Shown piece after piece: positions 61,844-64,000 of a stretch of DNA of 64,000 nucleotides. The stretch comes from Rhizobium sp. R634 (lineage in GTDB: Bacteria > Pseudomonadota > Alphaproteobacteria > Rhizobiales > Rhizobiaceae), in the NCBI RefSeq assembly GCF_002211305.1, contig NZ_LOKW01000024.1, positions 62,001-126,000 of the forward strand, given 5' to 3'. Under the pieces are notes generated by a model. The model was not told the DNA's origin, ran no database searches, and saw only the letters and a program-made list of their open reading frames with translations. Position numbers and translations under genes: made by a program. Every line of letters begins with the position of its first letter. Positions within the stretch are counted from its first letter, which is position 1.

Positions 61844-61871
61844 AATGACTTGCATTATCATTCTTAATGAT
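61844..61871. promoter_or_regulatory. Fur-family (Mur/MntR-like) box upstream of mntH
   Basis: ATCATT-CTT-AATGAT (61857-61871) is a perfect dyad inside TGCATTATCATTCTTAATGATCAT, very like a Fur box, and an overlapping AATG-5-CATT lies at 61844-61856. In rhizobia mntH is repressed by the manganese-responsive Fur relative Mur, which fits this site 37 bases before the start codon. Confidence 0.65.
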
Positions 61872-61907
61872 CATAGTGGCCTTCATGGCCAAACAGGTGG
61901 AAATCGC

Positions 61908-63248
61908 ATGGACGTCCTGAATCCCAATACAAAGAGCGGCTGGCGGCACGAACGCGGAGAGGGATCGCTGTCCGATGTCTACCGCACGGTGGGAACCGGG
62001 CGTCACAGTTCGATGTGGCGCCGGGCGGCGGCATTCGCGGGGCCGGGCTATATGGTCGCCGTCGGCTACATGGATCCCGGCAACTGGGCGACCTCGCTCG
62101 CCGGCGGCTCGAAATTCGGCTATGCGCTGCTCACCGTCGCACTGCTTTCCAACCTGATGGCGATCGTGCTGCAATCGCTCTGCGCGCGCCTTGCGATCGC
62201 CTCCGGCCGCGATCTCGCCCAGGCCTGCCGCGACGCCTTTCCGAAATGGGTTTCGGTGCCGCTCTGGGCATTCGCGGAAATCGCCATCATCGCCACGGAC
62301 ATCGCCGAGGTGATCGGCACGGCGATCGGCCTCAATTTGCTCTTCGGCATCCCGCTGGAACTCGGCGTCCTGATCACCGCGCTCGACGTCTTCCTGATCC
62401 TCTTCCTGCAGAAGCTCGGCTTCCGCTGGGTCGAGGCCTTCGTCATCGCGCTGCTCGGCGTCATCGCGCTCTGTTTCGGCGTGCAGATCCTCCTGGCCGA
62501 TCCGGAATGGGGTGCCGTCATCACCGGCTTCTTCCCGACGACAGAGATCGTCACCAATCCCGAAATGCTCTATCTCGCGCTCGGCATTCTCGGCGCCACC
62601 GTCATGCCGCACAACCTCTACCTCCACTCTGGCATCGTGCAGACGCGGGCTTACGGCCATACGGTTCCGGAGAAGAAAGAGGCGCTGACCTATGCGACGA
62701 TCGACTCGACCGTTGCCCTCTGTTTCGCACTGCTGATCAATGCCTCGATCCTGATTCTGGCGGCCGCCGCCTTCAATGCGCATGGCAAGACCGACGTGGT
62801 GGAGCTGGGTGACGCCTATTCGCTGCTGTCTCCGCTGCTCGGACTTGCCATCGCGCCGACGCTCTTCGGTATCGCGCTTCTGTGCTGCGGCCTCAACTCG
62901 ACGGTGACGGCGACGCTTGCCGGCCAGATCGTCATGGAAGGCTTCCTCAAGATCAGGCTGAAACCCTGGGTGCGCCGTCTGATCACGCGGGCCATCGCCA
63001 TCGTGCCGGCGGCGATCGTCACCATCTGGTACGGCGACCAGGGCACGGCGGAACTCCTGATCCTGACGCAGGTCGTGCTCAGCCTGCAGCTTTCCTTCGC
63101 CGTCTTCCCGCTGGTCATGTTCACCGCCAGCAAGGCCAAGATGGGCGAGCTCGTGTCGCCGCTCTGGCTGAGCGGCATCGCCTATCTGATCGCCATCGTG
63201 ATCGCGGGGCTGAACATCAAGCTGCTCCTCGACTTTGTGACCGGCTAA
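61908..63248 (+). CDS. mntH: Nramp-family Mn2+/divalent metal transporter
   Basis: 446 residues from the ATG at 61908 (AGGTGG upstream); the frame is open to 61779, but that part covers the regulatory dyad. The two Nramp metal-site motifs are DPGN at 56-59 (first helix) and MPHN at 233-236 (sixth helix), with about 11 membrane helices. It imports Mn2+ with protons. It is divergent from the S49 peptidase and its last four bases overlap the end of the convergent methyltransferase gene. Confidence 0.95.
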   Translation: MDVLNPNTKSGWRHERGEGSLSDVYRTVGTGRHSSMWRRAAAFAGPGYMVAVGYMDPGNWATSLAGGSKFGYALLTVALLSNLMAIVLQSLCARLAIASGRDLAQACRDAFPKWVSVPLWAFAEIAIIATDIAEVIGTAIGLNLLFGIPLELGVLITALDVFLILFLQKLGFRWVEAFVIALLGVIALCFGVQILLADPEWGAVITGFFPTTEIVTNPEMLYLALGILGATVMPHNLYLHSGIVQTRAYGHTVPEKKEALTYATIDSTVALCFALLINASILILAAAAFNAHGKTDVVELGDAYSLLSPLLGLAIAPTLFGIALLCCGLNSTVTATLAGQIVMEGFLKIRLKPWVRRLITRAIAIVPAAIVTIWYGDQGTAELLILTQVVLSLQLSFAVFPLVMFTASKAKMGELVSPLWLSGIAYLIAIVIAGLNIKLLLDFVTG

Positions 63249-64000
63249 AGCCTGGCGTATGCCGCCCGGCCATTGTTGAAATCATCGACGAGAGGGGAGA
63301 ATTTGTGGCTCCCCTCTTCATGCATGATGAGCGGCGCGCGCAGCGACAGCCGCGCGCGCGATCCCTTGATAGCAGTCACCAGGATGCGAACGGCGCTTTC
63401 GCGCTCGCGCGGATGGATGGCGGTGATTTCGATGCCGCCGAAGCGCCGGCCACAGGCATCGATGATTTCTGCGATCGATTGCGGCCTCGCGATCAGCGAC
63501 ATTTGCCCGCCCGGGATCATGATGGCGCCGGCCGTGCGGATCCAGCTCTCGAACAGTCCATCGGTCATCGCATGGGCTTCGGCCTTCAGCGCATCGGGCG
63601 TGCGCCGGTCGCCGGCATCGTTGAAGGGCGGGTTCATGATGACGTGGTGGAAGCTCTCGTCGGCAAGGCCGGCATCGTTGCGCGCCTTGGCGGTCAGCGT
63701 CACATCAGCCTCGACGACGCTGACGCGGCCCGCGACATGCGCATTTTCGGGCAGGAAAATGCTGCGGCGGGCGTAATCGGCCATCTCGGCCGAGCGCTCG
63801 AAGAGCACCACCTGCGTATTGGGAAGGCGTGAAGCGACGGCAAGGCCGGCAGCACCCGCACCGGCGCCGAGATCGGCGACCCGGACCGGACGCCCGTCGG
63901 CGACGAGGGCCGCAAGCAGCATCGCATCCATGCCGGAGCGATGGCCCCTGCCCTTCGGCTGCACCAGATAAAAGGCGCCGCGATGGAAGGCATCGACGGT
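63245..64000 (-). CDS. tRNA1(Val) (adenine-N6)-methyltransferase-like protein (5' truncated)
   Basis: The gene runs off the right edge; 251 codons are visible and the frame is open to base 64000. The visible part starts TVDAFHRGAFYLVQPKGRGH, the same layout as TrmN6/YfiC (DAFLGG--L-QPK-GHR-G-DA). Then come the SAM motif VADLGAGAGAAGLAVASRLP and the N6-adenine motif NPPF. It would methylate A37 of tRNA1(Val), although related enzymes modify other substrates. The stop overlaps the mntH stop on the opposite strand. Confidence 0.85.
   Translation of the reverse strand, partial: TVDAFHRGAFYLVQPKGRGHRSGMDAMLLAALVADGRPVRVADLGAGAGAAGLAVASRLPNTQVVLFERSAEMADYARRSIFLPENAHVAGRVSVVEADVTLTAKARNDAGLADESFHHVIMNPPFNDAGDRRTPDALKAEAHAMTDGLFESWIRTAGAIMIPGGQMSLIARPQSIAEIIDACGRRFGGIEITAIHPRERESAVRILVTAIKGSRARLSLRAPLIMHEEGSHKFSPLVDDFNNGRAAYARL

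Noticed and set aside
1..64000. tRNA or rRNA genes
   Set aside because: I looked for GGTTCGAATCC-like T-arm sequences and conserved rRNA blocks and found none; a tRNAscan-SE run would settle it.

Overview
The window reads as ordinary chromosomal DNA of a fast-growing Rhizobium close to R. leguminosarum / R. etli. Clues are the high G+C, the strong GC3 bias (which opens very long false frames opposite real genes), a complete matR-matABC malonate locus, the bioMNY biotin importer, BA14K and DUF982 proteins, and several mosaic and palindromic intergenic repeats typical of Rhizobiaceae. Both edges cut genes: the 3' part of ribB/ribBA on the left and a tRNA1(Val)-type methyltransferase on the right. 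I see no rRNA, tRNA, CRISPR array, phage or intact insertion sequence. The only transposon trace is a 37-codon remnant of an IS5-like transposase.

Layout. 1-4 kb: riboflavin gene end, a YcaQ/AlkX-type DNA glycosylase, and the bioM-bioN-bioY ECF biotin importer. 4-7.3 kb: a somewhat AT-richer stretch with a membrane acyltransferase, a very small transcription unit for a Gly/Asp-rich membrane peptide, and a LysR regulator divergent from an orphan ectoine synthase. 7.3-12.5 kb: malonate uptake and use (matC, matB, matA) with divergent matR and its operator. 12.6-14 kb: small accessory genes and the IS5 remnant beside a thioesterase. 14-24.7 kb: HDAC-like deacetylase, xseB, SDR, pirin, dxs, a chemoreceptor, a DUF4424 protein, tlyA and an RlmD/TrmA-like RNA methyltransferase. 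24.7-33.5 kb: an HxlR/SDR pair with a perfect operator, a lactamase-fold hydrolase, an acyl-CoA dehydrogenase/enoyl-CoA hydratase operon behind a LiuR-like box, CorA, DUF982, BA14K and a glycine-betaine-type Rieske oxygenase.

33.9-45.3 kb: a hypothetical gene, a Sua5-type tsaC and an FAD-linked dehydrogenase, then a 1111-residue repetitive DUF1217 protein, a DUF6101-like protein, ubiA, MipA/OmpV, a histidine phosphatase and cfa. 45.4-53.5 kb: tex, glyS, a DUF523 protein, a second chemoreceptor and a secreted hypothetical. 53.6-61.7 kb: a long run of minus-strand genes: S49 peptidase, a small membrane protein, glyQ, a translationally coupled P-loop kinase, lemA, aroA (class I), a DUF2207 protein and purD. 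61.9-64 kb: mntH behind a Fur-type dyad, convergent with the truncated methyltransferase.

Most genes are housekeeping or common rhizobial metabolism. No multi-gene novel defence or biosynthetic system is evident. The least explained items are the tiny unit at 5380-5675, the DUF1217 repeat protein, the orphan EctC and the LemA-AroA-DUF2207 arrangement. All assignments come from reading motifs; no database search was run.
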